This document shows, one piece after another, positions 35,537-45,320 of a stretch of DNA of 64,000 nt. This DNA is from Telluria mixta. Lineage in GTDB: Bacteria > Pseudomonadota > Gammaproteobacteria > Burkholderiales > Burkholderiaceae_D. Within the stretch, counting starts at the first letter, position 1. Each line of letters starts with the position of its first letter. The DNA lies in assembly GCF_029223865.1 (NCBI RefSeq), contig NZ_CP119520.1, forward strand, positions 6,510,001-6,574,000. Direction: 5' to 3'. Under the pieces are notes generated by a model. It was not told the origin of the DNA. It was given only the letters and a program-made list of their open reading frames with translations, and made no database searches. Position numbers and translations under genes: made by a program.

Positions 35537-37912
35537 ATGCCATCAGATTCGCTCGATAACGGGATCAAGGCGCTCGGCGTGGCCGGCACCGCCCTCGACA
35601 CCGCGGCACGCCTGAAGGCCGGTTCGGGCACCGCGGCCCTCGCGTCCGGTGTGGCCGGGCTTGCCGGGCACGCGAGCCCGCAGCTGGCGCAGGCGCTCCA
35701 GGTCGCGTCGCAGGCGCATTCGCTGGCACAGCATGCCGGCGCGCTGGCCGATCATTCGGCTCAAGGCGCAGGACAAGGCGCGGCACAGCCCGCGGCGCAG
35801 GCACAGGCCGCAGCCGCCGAACATCTCGCCCTCGAAGAACACCCCCTGGCAGGACAGGCCGTCAGCGATTTCGCCGGCAACGAGCCCCAGTACGTGCCGC
35901 CGAATATCGATCCCGCCGGGCAGGACGACGTCGTATCTGCCGTGGCCTCGATGCTGGCGAAGTTCAACGACGGCAAGCGCCTGCTGCGCTTCTATTCGCC
36001 TTTGCAGGGCGAGAAAGCGCTGCTGATCGAGTCGCTGAGCGGCTCGTCGGCCGTGTCCGACCAGTTCGTGTTCAACCTGAGCCTGATCTCGGAAAATGCC
36101 GCCATCGATTTGAAAGACCTGATGGGCAAGAACGTCAGCGTCGGCGTGCAGCTGGCGGACGGCAGCGAACACTTCGTCAACGGCTACGTGCATTCGTTCG
36201 GCTTCAGCCATTCGGACGGCGGCTTCGCGTTCTATCACGCGCAGATCGTGCCCTGGCTCAGCTACCTGAAGCAGCGTGTCAACTCGCGCATCTTCCAGGA
36301 CCAGAGTGTGCTCGAGGTGCTCGACACGATCTTCAAGGGCGACTACAACGGCCTGGCCACCTACGAATTCCGCGTCAGCCAGACCTACCGGCCCGAAAAC
36401 TACATCGTGCAGTACGACGAGACGGACGAACACTTCGTCTGCCGGCTGATGGAAAAGTACGGGCTGTTCTACTACTTCGACCACAAGCCGAACGGCCACG
36501 TGATGGTGATCAGCGACGATTCGCGCTCGGGCGCGTTCTGCCCGCCGCAGAAGGACCACGCCGAGGTCGAATTCAACGGCGGCAACCGCTGGCACGACCG
36601 CGACAGCGTGACGGCCTTCGCGGCCGAACGCAACCTGCAGCCGACGAAGGTCGCCCTGAACACGTTCGACTTCAAGGCGCCCAACGCGATGCAGTACGTG
36701 GAGCTGCCCACCGTCACGCAGCAGGGCGACATGCCGACCATGGAAATCTATGACGGCAACCCGGCCTTCTCGTACCGGGACAAGGACGACGGCCAGCGCG
36801 AAGCGCGCCAGCGCCTGGAGGTGCTGGAGTGGCAGGCCAAGGTCTTCACGGGCGCGTCCGACTGCCGCGGCCTCGTCGCCGGACACACGTTCAAGCTGCT
36901 GGATCACCACTGGTTCGATCCGGCCACCGAGGGCGACAACGACTTCCTCGTGCTGTCGGTGCAGGTCAGCGCCCGCAACAATTATTTCGAGCGCGGGCAG
37001 AGCGATGTCTATCGCAACACGTTCACCGCCATCCGCCGCAAGATCCCCTATCGCCCGCGCCGCGCGCATCCGCCGCCGCGCATGCCCGGACCGCAGACGG
37101 CGACGGTCGTCGGGCCCAAGGGCACGGAGATCCACACGGACCAGTACGGCCGCATCAAGGTGCAGTTCCACTGGGACCGCTACGGCCGCCGCGACGAACG
37201 CAGTTCGTGCTGGATCCGCGTCTCGCAGCCGTGGGCCGGGCGCGGCTGGGGCACGATTTCCGTGCCGCGCATCGGCCAGGAAGTCATCATCGACTACCTT
37301 GAGGGCGACCCGGACCGCCCCGTCTGCACGGGACGCCTGTTCAATGCCGACCAGCCGGTCCCGTACGGCCTGCCGGACGGCGCCCACATGATGGGGTTCA
37401 AAAGCCGCTCGACGCCCGGCGGCGGCGGCTTCTGCGAGATGGTGATCCATGACAGCAAGGGCAAGGAACTGATCAATATCCACTCGCAGAAGGATATGGT
37501 CACGACCGTCCAGAACACGCAGGCGACGGTCGTCAACGGACCGCACCAAACCAACACGGTCAGCACGGGCTACCAGACCAACACGGTCAAGCAGTACATC
37601 GTCACGACGGCGCAGACGGGCCACATCCACGACACGGCGAAAACCAATATCGAGCTGACCGCCGAGGACGACTACATCCACGCGACGGCGAAGACGAACA
37701 TCGAGCTGGTCGCGCAGAACGCCCACCTGCACCAGACGGCGAAGCAGAACATCGAGCTGACGTCGCAGACGGAGCACATCCACCTGAAGGCCAACACCGA
37801 CATCACGCTGGAAGTGGGCAGCAGCAAGATCGTGTTGCAGGCCGACGGCACGATCCTGATCCAGGGCGTGAACGTCGCCGTGATGGGCAGCCGGATCGAC
37901 CTGAACAAATAA
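35537..37912 (+). CDS. vgrG: T6SS spike protein VgrG with an N-terminal extension
   Basis: A 791-residue VgrG. The gp27-like part begins near residue 147 (RLLRFYSPLQGEKALLIESL), followed by a gp5/OB region (GPKGTEIHTDQYGRIKVQFHWDRYG; SCWIRVSQPWAGRGWG; PRIGQEVIIDYLEGDPDRP) and a C-terminal beta-helix with repeats of about 14 residues (TAKTNIELTAEDDYIH, TAKTNIELVAQNAHLH, TAKQNIELTSQTEHIH). The first ~145 residues are an unusual Ala/Gln-rich helical extension not typical of VgrG. AGGAG precedes the ATG. The gene is divergent from rhs, with a 138-bp A/T-rich spacer, and is followed by the Eag and PAAR genes. Confidence 0.9.
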   Translation: MPSDSLDNGIKALGVAGTALDTAARLKAGSGTAALASGVAGLAGHASPQLAQALQVASQAHSLAQHAGALADHSAQGAGQGAAQPAAQAQAAAAEHLALEEHPLAGQAVSDFAGNEPQYVPPNIDPAGQDDVVSAVASMLAKFNDGKRLLRFYSPLQGEKALLIESLSGSSAVSDQFVFNLSLISENAAIDLKDLMGKNVSVGVQLADGSEHFVNGYVHSFGFSHSDGGFAFYHAQIVPWLSYLKQRVNSRIFQDQSVLEVLDTIFKGDYNGLATYEFRVSQTYRPENYIVQYDETDEHFVCRLMEKYGLFYYFDHKPNGHVMVISDDSRSGAFCPPQKDHAEVEFNGGNRWHDRDSVTAFAAERNLQPTKVALNTFDFKAPNAMQYVELPTVTQQGDMPTMEIYDGNPAFSYRDKDDGQREARQRLEVLEWQAKVFTGASDCRGLVAGHTFKLLDHHWFDPATEGDNDFLVLSVQVSARNNYFERGQSDVYRNTFTAIRRKIPYRPRRAHPPPRMPGPQTATVVGPKGTEIHTDQYGRIKVQFHWDRYGRRDERSSCWIRVSQPWAGRGWGTISVPRIGQEVIIDYLEGDPDRPVCTGRLFNADQPVPYGLPDGAHMMGFKSRSTPGGGGFCEMVIHDSKGKELINIHSQKDMVTTVQNTQATVVNGPHQTNTVSTGYQTNTVKQYIVTTAQTGHIHDTAKTNIELTAEDDYIHATAKTNIELVAQNAHLHQTAKQNIELTSQTEHIHLKANTDITLEVGSSKIVLQADGTILIQGVNVAVMGSRIDLNK

Positions 37913-37920
37913 ACGAGCCA

Positions 37921-38793
37921 ATGAGCGAGCGCGCCATGTACCACGCCAATCACGCCACCTTCGAACTGCCCACGCAGTTGAAGGACAAGACGATGCACAT
38001 GTTCACCTTGCGCGACGACGGTCCCAGCGAGTTCAACGTCGTCGTCTCGCACGCGGACGTCAAGCCCGAGGAGCAACTGGACCAGTTCGGCGAGCGCCTG
38101 ACGAAGGAACTGACGCGCGCACTACCCCGGTTCCAGTTGAAGGCGATGACGGAACGCCTCGTGGACGGCGCGCCGGCGCTGGAACTGGCCTACAGCTGGC
38201 GCAACGAAGCGGGTTATATGCACCAGCGCCAGATCATCACGCTGGTCCAGGGCAGCAAGCCGGGCACGATCGAGGCCATGCTGATGGCGGCGACGTGCAT
38301 GCGCGAGTTCAGCGACGAGTGGAATGCCGCGTTCGACGCGATCGTCGACAGCATCAGGCTGCGCCGCCCGCTGCCGCAGGCTCAGGACGCGCCGCCCGCG
38401 GCGACCTCCCCTGACCTGCCGACGATCTTCGCCCTGTCCGAGCCGCGCAAGACCTTGCACGTGTTCGCGGACAGGCACGAGGCGGGCAACAGGCTGTCGG
38501 CCCGCGACGTCAACCAGGACCACTGGGAATTCTATGACGCCGACGGCACGCGCCTGCAGGCGAACGTCTCGCGTACGAACGCCGGGCTGTCGCTGCTGCG
38601 GCCATCGGGCACGGTCACGCTGCAACGCACGCCGGAACCACCGGGGCCGGCACTGGCGGAGCGGCTGCACCTGGCCCAGTACATCCAGGCCAGTTCGTCC
38701 TCCGTGCCGTTCTACAGCCTGACGGAGGTGCGCGCGCATCTCGATCGCGTCGCGCAAGACCGGGTCGCGCAAGACCGGGGCGCGGAGCGCTAG
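37921..38793 (+). CDS. Eag chaperone (DUF1795/DcrB-like) with a C-terminal extension
   Basis: A 290-residue protein. Residues 1-145 form the DUF1795/DcrB fold of Eag chaperones (MYHANHATFELPTQLKDKTMHMFTL, VDGAPALELAYSW, RQIITLV), which hold the N-terminal membrane segments of T6SS effectors that have prePAAR motifs. Normal Eag proteins end near there; this one has about 145 more residues of unknown fold, closing with the tandem RVAQDRVAQDR encoded by a 15-bp direct repeat. It starts 8 bp after vgrG and ends right at the PAAR effector start, so it likely serves that effector. Confidence 0.82.
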   Translation: MSERAMYHANHATFELPTQLKDKTMHMFTLRDDGPSEFNVVVSHADVKPEEQLDQFGERLTKELTRALPRFQLKAMTERLVDGAPALELAYSWRNEAGYMHQRQIITLVQGSKPGTIEAMLMAATCMREFSDEWNAAFDAIVDSIRLRRPLPQAQDAPPAATSPDLPTIFALSEPRKTLHVFADRHEAGNRLSARDVNQDHWEFYDADGTRLQANVSRTNAGLSLLRPSGTVTLQRTPEPPGPALAERLHLAQYIQASSSSVPFYSLTEVRAHLDRVAQDRVAQDRGAER

Positions 38794-40068
38794 ATGCCGG
38801 CAGCGGCACGGCTCGGAGATCCGATCGGGCACAGCCCGACCATGAGCTGGCTCTTGAAAGGCCTGCTCATCGGCGCGGCCATCGCGGTGGCCGGCGTAGC
38901 GATCGTTGGCACAGGCGGCCTCGCGGCGGTGGCCGTCGTCGGCGCGGGCGCCGCGATGGGCGCGGGCCTGGGCGAGGCGATGAGCACGATGAGCTTCGCC
39001 GGCAAGGAGGTTACGGGCGCCATTGCGGCGACCGGCTCGTCCAATGTGTTCGTCAACGGCATCGCTGCTGCACGTGCGCACGTCGACAAGGTCCTGTGCT
39101 CGAAGCACCCCGGACCGATACCGATCGCGACGGGCAGCGGCCAGGTCTACATCAACGGCATGCCTGCGGCGCGCGTGGACGACAAGACCGGCTGCAGCGC
39201 TGTCATCACGAAAGGATCGGGCAACGTCTACATCGGCGGCGGCACGGCGCAGACCGACACGATCAACCCGGAAAACCTCGTGCCCGGCTGGGTGCATGCG
39301 TCGCTGCTGGTCGTCGGCGTGGGCTCCGCGATCGTCCTCGCCGGGCCCGTGGTCGCGGTGGGCGGCCTGGTGGGCGCGTTCGCCGGCGGGATCGGCGGCG
39401 GCTGGGTCGGCGGCAAGGTCTTCGGCGAAGGCAGCGACGGGCAGAAATGGTCGGCGATCGCGGGGAGCTTCCTCGGTGGCTACCTGGGTGCGAAGGCGGC
39501 GCCGGGGGCGTGGGAGTTTGCGCAGCGGGTCCAGGTGTCGGTCGAACCGGGTACGCTGGGCATGAACGGCGGGAACGTCCGCGTCTCGCTGCGCCCGCCT
39601 GCGACGACCGCCGAGCCTCCGGCCACGCCGCCGGTAGAACCGCCGCCCCGCGTCTCGGCATCGACGTACGCGCGCCTGCGTTCCAAGACGCCGAGTTCCG
39701 CGATCCAGAAACAGGTCAACGAAGGCGTGACGTTGCCGATGCCCGATCGTGCCCTGCCCGGCCTGACGGTCACGAAACCGCTGCACGCCGATCACATCGT
39801 GTCGATGAAGCAGATCACGGAAATGGAAGGATTCGCCCGGCTGTCGCAGGAAGATCAGCTTGCGGTGCTGAACAATCCCCGCAACTTCATCGGCCTGAGC
39901 GAAACGGCGAATACATCGAAAGGGGCGAAATCGTTCGCCGAATGGACCGAATACAAGAAGGGCGGCATTGCCGTCGACCCGGCATTCCGGCAGGAGATGA
40001 TGCAGAAAGAGGTCGACATGGCGGCGGAGTTGCAACAGCAGATTTATAATCTCCTGGGCGGCGGCTAG
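38794..40068 (+). CDS. prePAAR-PAAR T6SS effector with C-terminal HNH nuclease
   Basis: A 424-residue effector. It starts with the prePAAR motif AARLGDPIGH (residues 4-13), then two hydrophobic membrane segments (about 20-60), and a PAAR domain (about 75-155; VFVNGIAAARAHVDK, GSGQVYINGMPAARVDDKTGC, GSGNVYIGGGTA). A second hydrophobic Gly-rich region (about 168-215) and a Pro-rich linker follow. The tip is an HNH-type nuclease (ADHIVS, His334; DQLAVLNNPRNFIGLSETAN; SFAEW). The prePAAR plus upstream Eag gene fit the Eag-dependent class. It follows the Eag gene with no gap; the immunity candidate is 32 bp downstream. Confidence 0.88.
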   Translation: MPAAARLGDPIGHSPTMSWLLKGLLIGAAIAVAGVAIVGTGGLAAVAVVGAGAAMGAGLGEAMSTMSFAGKEVTGAIAATGSSNVFVNGIAAARAHVDKVLCSKHPGPIPIATGSGQVYINGMPAARVDDKTGCSAVITKGSGNVYIGGGTAQTDTINPENLVPGWVHASLLVVGVGSAIVLAGPVVAVGGLVGAFAGGIGGGWVGGKVFGEGSDGQKWSAIAGSFLGGYLGAKAAPGAWEFAQRVQVSVEPGTLGMNGGNVRVSLRPPATTAEPPATPPVEPPPRVSASTYARLRSKTPSSAIQKQVNEGVTLPMPDRALPGLTVTKPLHADHIVSMKQITEMEGFARLSQEDQLAVLNNPRNFIGLSETANTSKGAKSFAEWTEYKKGGIAVDPAFRQEMMQKEVDMAAELQQQIYNLLGGG

Positions 40069-40100
40069 CGTGCACGGGCAATCACTAACAAGACGAAGCG

Positions 40101-40829
40101 ATGACGACAGAATTCGACAAGAACGCGGTACTGAATGAATTGCAGAAGTTCGTGCAGCCGGCCGCATTGATGGCCACGCCGGCCGAAGCGGAAGCGGATC
40201 CGGCTGTGCCCGTGCAATGGCTGCGCTTTATCGACGAGCAGGAACACGGTCGCAGGCTGGCGCTGCTCACGGAATGGAGCGACTTTGCCGCGGAGTGGCC
40301 CAGCGTCCAGGATTTCCTGCGGACGATGCTGAAGCGCCTGTACGTATTGCGCGAACAGGACGACACGTTGTCGCTGCTGTATCTCTACACGGTCGGCGGC
40401 AATGACCTGAACTTTTATCGCGGGCGCGCCCCGATCACGGAAGTCCCGGAGCGCCTGCGCCCGATATGGGACTGGGTGCCCGCCAAATTCCGCGATTTTT
40501 ATACGCAGTTGCACGATGGCTGGACCTTCCTGCCGGCGAATTCGATGGGGCCGTTGCCGGTCGAGGATTGGGCATTCCTGTCCGACGACAAGTTCGACAT
40601 CGACGATGACACCGCGCGTCGGTTGCCCATCGATATCTCCCGAACCGTGGCGGTGTTTCACAACGGCGCCGGCGATTATCTGTGCCTGAATTGCGTAGGC
40701 AACGGCGAAGCCACGGGCGTCATCTGGTGGCACGAGGATCCCGAGAATCCCGAGCCGGTCGATTTCTGGGGTGTGCTGGACGCGTGGGTCGGTATCTTTC
40801 TGGAAGAAGCGGACCGCCACGGTGCATGA
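40101..40829 (+). CDS. probable immunity protein for the PAAR-HNH effector (SUKH-like)
   Basis: A 242-residue acidic protein that follows the PAAR-HNH gene. The second half resembles the SUKH/SMI1 fold (WVPAKFRDFYTQLHDGWTFLP, TVAVFHNGAGDYLCLNCVGNG, GVIWWHEDPENPEPVDFWGVLDAWVGIFL). Its position directly after the effector, its soluble acidic nature and the SUKH likeness make it the likely immunity protein. The stop overlaps the start of the next (broken) gene by 8 bp. The N-terminal third is not recognised. Confidence 0.72.
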   Translation: MTTEFDKNAVLNELQKFVQPAALMATPAEAEADPAVPVQWLRFIDEQEHGRRLALLTEWSDFAAEWPSVQDFLRTMLKRLYVLREQDDTLSLLYLYTVGGNDLNFYRGRAPITEVPERLRPIWDWVPAKFRDFYTQLHDGWTFLPANSMGPLPVEDWAFLSDDKFDIDDDTARRLPIDISRTVAVFHNGAGDYLCLNCVGNGEATGVIWWHEDPENPEPVDFWGVLDAWVGIFLEEADRHGA

Positions 40830-40996
40830 GCGGATCGCCGAACTGTGCAAGGAAGGCGATGCGCTGGCGGCGGCAGGCAGGCTGGACGATGCCAGGCCGA
40901 AAGTTGACGCGGGCGTATATGGGTGGTGCGATCAATATCTTCATGGAAGATGATCCCAAGTACCTAGCATTCCTCGAAACGAGAATCGCTCTGTGA
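40822..40996 (+). pseudogene. remnant of a TPR-type protein with an internal deletion
   Basis: GTG at 40822 opens VHERIAELCKEGDALAAAGRLDDA, which resembles the start of small tetratricopeptide proteins common next to T6SS effectors in Burkholderiales. The expected middle is missing. In another frame the same DNA encodes LTRAYMGGAINIFMEDDPKYLAFLETRI and stop at 40994-40996, which resembles the end of that family. So roughly 80 residues were lost and the two ends are now out of frame. The original length is from memory of the family and not checked. Confidence 0.6.
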
Positions 40997-41466
40997 CCCG
41001 GCCCATCCATTACTGCAAAAGCTGGTTTCGTGCGAAGAAAAAGCCGACCGAGCTTTGGTCTGAAGAGAAAGCCGAGGCTGCGCACCGGAACCGACTTCCT
41101 TACACGGCACTGGTCGGCAACGCGGAACAGCCTGACTGTTTCGTGCATGTCGCCGACAAAGTGATCGCGGTAGGTTTTCTCGATAGCCTGTTACGCGAGT
41201 CACTGACCTATGCGTTCAAGGAAATCGAGGCAGGAAGACTGTTTCTTACAATGGCCATTCATCGAGAGTTCGAGACCGACACCGACCAGGTCGCCTGTGG
41301 CGTCACGTACCTTTTCGATCCAGGCGGCACGGTGCACATCCGGCGTGAATTTTTCAAGCCTCATCGTGTCGACACCGCGACGTCGGCATTCGATCCCACA
41401 TCGAATGATGCGGTGTGGCCCGACTTCGGCGCCTACGACCATCTCGTGCGTGTCGATCGGGGCTGA
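40993..41466 (+). CDS. hypothetical protein, possible immunity protein
   Basis: I do not recognise this 157-residue protein. It has no signal peptide or membrane segment and a mixed alpha/beta look (YTALVGNAEQPDCFVHV, TMAIHREFET, CGVTYLFDPGGTVHIRREFF). It starts at GTG overlapping the stop of the TPR remnant (GTGA), so it belongs to the same tail of small genes after the PAAR-HNH effector, where extra immunity genes often accumulate. Its GC is lower than that of the flanking housekeeping genes. Confidence 0.6.
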   Translation: MTRPIHYCKSWFRAKKKPTELWSEEKAEAAHRNRLPYTALVGNAEQPDCFVHVADKVIAVGFLDSLLRESLTYAFKEIEAGRLFLTMAIHREFETDTDQVACGVTYLFDPGGTVHIRREFFKPHRVDTATSAFDPTSNDAVWPDFGAYDHLVRVDRG

Positions 41467-41483
41467 TCGCAAAAAATCTTTCA

Positions 41484-42641
41484 CTACGGCCTCGCCCAGC
41501 TCACGGCACCATATTCCCAGCTCCACGGCATGCCGGTGTCGCCAAGTACGATTTTTACGATCCCGGGAAACAATGCCTCGGCACGAACGTCGTTCGAAAG
41601 AATGACGATGCAGCGCTTGCGCTCTTCGAGACACACCCAGGTATTGCCGGTCGAATCGTTGTGGCCGCCCTTTTGAAAACCGGCACCTCGCGGGCCGATA
41701 AAAGTCACGACGCCAAGCCCCGCAGCCAGGTTCCGGTGACGCTTGTCCGGCGCGGCAAGCGGCTGTAGCGACGGGAACTGTGACGCGGTTTCGATTGGCA
41801 GCTGGGCCCGGGTCAGCTCCCGCCGCGACGCCGGCATCAAGCCTTCTCCGCTGACATAGGCGGCCGCAAACCGGGCGAAATCGGTGATCGTCGTGTCCAT
41901 CGAGCCGGCCGCCCTTGTCTTGCTGCGTTCGTCATGCGGCTCGACGGTGCCATCTTCCTGCCAACCATCGGCCAGGTTGGCGGCAAAGTCCGGTCGCCAC
42001 GTCATGCTCGTGTTCTTCATGCCAAGACGATCGAACACGCGTCTCTGCATTTCGTGGCCCAGGTCAAGGCCAAGCCCTCGCTCGATCACGAATTGCAGGA
42101 GGATCATGCCGTCGCCCGAATACGCATAGCGCGTGCCGGGATCGAAGTGGAATCTCAGCTTGCCGTCCGGCTCGAGGAAACCGAAATTGGAAAAGCCGGC
42201 GCTATGCGTCAGCAGGATACGCGGCGTGAGCTTGCGCCAGCGTTCGTCGCCCGCGAGCCCCTCCCATGCCGCGTATTTCCTGGCTTCGCCGGTATAGTCG
42301 GGCAATGGCCTGGGCAAGTAGGCGGCGATCGACGTGTCGAGATCCAGCTTGCCCACTTCCACCAGTTGCATCACCGTGTAGGCGAATACGGCTTTTGTCA
42401 GCGAGGCGCCATACATCACCGTATCGGGCGTCAATGGGTCGCCCTTGGCGTTCCGCACGCCCCACGTGCCGATCCTCGTGACCTTGCCGTTGTCGATGAC
42501 GGCAACGGCAAGGCCTTGTGCATGCGTACGTGCCATGCCTTGCGTAACATAGTCGTCCAGGGCAGGACCGCGCGTGTGCGCGGCGCAGGCGACCAGCAAC
42601 GAACAGGCGAACAACGCACATCGTTTGACGCAGGCGTGCAT
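41484..42641 (-). CDS. serine hydrolase of the beta-lactamase/class C family, lipoprotein
   Basis: A 385-residue periplasmic serine hydrolase. The signal peptide ends in lipobox LVAC, so it is probably lipid-anchored. The catalytic SxxK is SLTK in YGASLTKAVF, the second motif is YSG in YAYSGDGMILL (YxN replaced by YSG, as in many esterases of this family), and the third is KGGHN. These fit the EstB/AmpC-like group of esterases and D-aminopeptidases rather than a true beta-lactamase. It faces the T6SS tail genes convergently and is divergent from the GFA gene. Confidence 0.85.
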   Translation of the reverse strand: MHACVKRCALFACSLLVACAAHTRGPALDDYVTQGMARTHAQGLAVAVIDNGKVTRIGTWGVRNAKGDPLTPDTVMYGASLTKAVFAYTVMQLVEVGKLDLDTSIAAYLPRPLPDYTGEARKYAAWEGLAGDERWRKLTPRILLTHSAGFSNFGFLEPDGKLRFHFDPGTRYAYSGDGMILLQFVIERGLGLDLGHEMQRRVFDRLGMKNTSMTWRPDFAANLADGWQEDGTVEPHDERSKTRAAGSMDTTITDFARFAAAYVSGEGLMPASRRELTRAQLPIETASQFPSLQPLAAPDKRHRNLAAGLGVVTFIGPRGAGFQKGGHNDSTGNTWVCLEERKRCIVILSNDVRAEALFPGIVKIVLGDTGMPWSWEYGAVSWARP

Positions 42642-42719
42642 GGACAGGCCCTCCGGTGACGGTGCCGTTCATTGTAGACTTGATGCCGTGCCGAATACAG
42701 CGCAGTGAAAGGAGATTTT

Positions 42720-43157
42720 ATGAACAGCGGTCAGACGCAGTTTCGAGGCTCATGCCATTGCGGGGCAGTGCGATTCCAGGTCCGGTTGACTGGAGGACTC
42801 GGTGCCGCGCGGCGCTGCAACTGTTCCTATTGCAGCATGCGCGGCGCGGTTGCCGTGACGGCCGCCCTCGGGGACCTCGAGATCACCTCGGGCGAGGAAT
42901 GGCTCACGCTTTATCAATTCAACACCATGCAGGCGAAGCATTATTTTTGCTCGAAGTGCGGGATCTACACGCATCACCAGCGCCGCTCCAATCCAGACGA
43001 ATATGGCGTGAATGCCGCCTGCCTGGACGGGGTCAGTCCATTCGATTTCCCCGAGGTGCCCGTCAACGAAGGGCGCAACCATCCCTGCGACAGGCCCGCC
43101 GATGGCGGCTCCGACATCGCGGGATACCTCCGCTATTTTCCTGTTACCGCTCCGTGA
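42720..43157 (+). CDS. GFA/CENP-V family zinc protein
   Basis: A 145-residue protein with the Zn-binding Cys pattern of the GFA family: GSCHCGAVRFQ, RCNCSYC and CSKCGIYTHH. Family members include glutathione-dependent formaldehyde-activating enzyme, but most are of unknown substrate, and the end motif here does not settle it. AAAGGAG precedes the ATG at 42720; the in-frame GTG 15 bases upstream lies in that ribosome site and is rejected. It is cytosolic and stands alone, divergent from the serine hydrolase. Confidence 0.86.
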   Translation: MNSGQTQFRGSCHCGAVRFQVRLTGGLGAARRCNCSYCSMRGAVAVTAALGDLEITSGEEWLTLYQFNTMQAKHYFCSKCGIYTHHQRRSNPDEYGVNAACLDGVSPFDFPEVPVNEGRNHPCDRPADGGSDIAGYLRYFPVTAP

Positions 43158-43246
43158 CAATGTGCGTACCTCTGGCGGGGCCGAACTGATATCGTTGGCC
43201 TGCTCCCCCGTTGGGGCGAAGACAAACGCACTGAATAGATACCGCG

Positions 43247-43627
43247 ATGAAACACATGATGTTGGCCACCCTGATGAGCCTATTGTCGGCGCAAGCGTTC
43301 GCCTGCCCGCTGTCCGAGTCGCTGATGACGCGCTACGGCGTCTCGTTCTCGGGTTTCAGCACGGCGATTCCGGAATCCACGGCACCCGACACGGCACACG
43401 GCGGACCATTCGTCCGCGTGCGCATCCCGGACGCGAGCAACGTGGCCGACGGCTTCCGCCACACCATCGTCATGGATCGCGGCACGAAGAAAGTCTGGAT
43501 CCTCCGCACCGGCGGCTTCGTCGGCGTCTACCAGTGGTATGGGCCGGTCGATGCCGTCAATCCGTCGCTCGACAACTGCCGGCTGGAGCCGACGGATGGC
43601 CCGAATCGGGACGAGCGCCATGGATGA
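43247..43627 (+). CDS. small exported protein of unknown function
   Basis: A 126-residue protein with a signal peptide (MLATLMSLLSAQAFAC) and, in the mature part, two Cys and a hydrophilic beta-rich look (FVRVRIPDASNVADGFRHTIVMDRGTKKVWILRTGGF). I do not recognise the family. Its stop overlaps the start of the next gene by 8 bp, so it is translated with the two following small genes, all in the same direction. The set lies at the edge of the T6SS accessory region. Confidence 0.65.
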   Translation: MKHMMLATLMSLLSAQAFACPLSESLMTRYGVSFSGFSTAIPESTAPDTAHGGPFVRVRIPDASNVADGFRHTIVMDRGTKKVWILRTGGFVGVYQWYGPVDAVNPSLDNCRLEPTDGPNRDERHG

Positions 43628-43865
43628 TCAACTGCGGGTGCGCGTCGCCGACAACGAGACGATTTGCATCGATGGACGCCTGCTGACCGGTAATACCGAA
43701 CTGGTCGACGCGCTCAGATCGGCCTTGCAGAACAATCCGAACGTCGCGCTCGTGATCGAACCGGTGGAGGCCGAATACTACGCGGGCGTCGCCAAGGTCA
43801 TCTACGCAAGCCAACGCGCCGGGGTACCGGTCGAGAACCTGCGCTACGCGATGGGGAAGGCTTGA
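43620..43865 (+). CDS. ExbD/TolR-like soluble domain protein
   Basis: An 81-residue protein that looks like the periplasmic domain of ExbD/TolR alone: a beta-strand start LRVRVADNETICIDGRLL, helix LVDALRSALQNNPNVALVIEP, and VAKVIYASQRAGVPVENLRYAMG. It has no transmembrane anchor or signal peptide, so unlike ExbD it would stay in the cytosol. I would call it a domain relative, not a transport protein. It overlaps the exported small gene by 8 bp and is followed by the Cys-rich small gene after 5 bp. Confidence 0.6.
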   Translation: MDDQLRVRVADNETICIDGRLLTGNTELVDALRSALQNNPNVALVIEPVEAEYYAGVAKVIYASQRAGVPVENLRYAMGKA

Positions 43866-43870
43866 AGTAC

Positions 43871-44215
43871 ATGGATGCGCCGGCAGGACAGGGGCACGCA
43901 TGCTGTTGCAGGCATCCGCCGTTCCGGTTCGTCGACTACGATAGCGTGGAACTTGGCGAAGACAGCCGCGGGGCCGAGGTTTCGCTCGCGACCTGTAAGT
44001 CGTGCGGCGCCATCTGGCTCAAGTATTTCATCGACGAGCCGCACTATCCTCGCTCCGGCCGCTGGTGGCGTGTCGAGATCGCCGCCGCGGACGCGAGTGC
44101 GATGTCGGCTGCCGCCGCGAGGGAATGTGTCGAGCGTTCCCGCGAAGGGTTCGCCGGCGGCAGCTTCTTCGACTCGCATGGCCATGCGATCACGGCCCCG
44201 ATCAAGGTCCGATAA
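43871..44215 (+). CDS. small Cys-rich protein of unknown function
   Basis: A 114-residue protein with an N-terminal ACCCRHPPF cluster and a CKSC pair in LATCKSCGAIWLKYF that looks like half of a zinc ribbon, then YPRSGRWWRVEI. It has no signal peptide. I do not recognise the family; similar small Cys/Trp proteins occur among toxin-immunity genes, but that is only an analogy. The ATG lies 5 bp after the ExbD-like stop; a TTG at 43862 overlapping that stop is an alternative. Confidence 0.6.
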   Translation: MDAPAGQGHACCCRHPPFRFVDYDSVELGEDSRGAEVSLATCKSCGAIWLKYFIDEPHYPRSGRWWRVEIAAADASAMSAAAARECVERSREGFAGGSFFDSHGHAITAPIKVR

Positions 44216-44224
44216 CGCGCCCCA

Positions 44225-45307
<1,083 letters not shown>

Positions 45308-45320
45308 TCATTTTCCAAAA

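Noticed and set aside
35543..37921. 792-codon open frame opposite vgrG
   Set aside because: It is a codon-bias shadow of a well-recognised VgrG; no protein motif or ribosome site.
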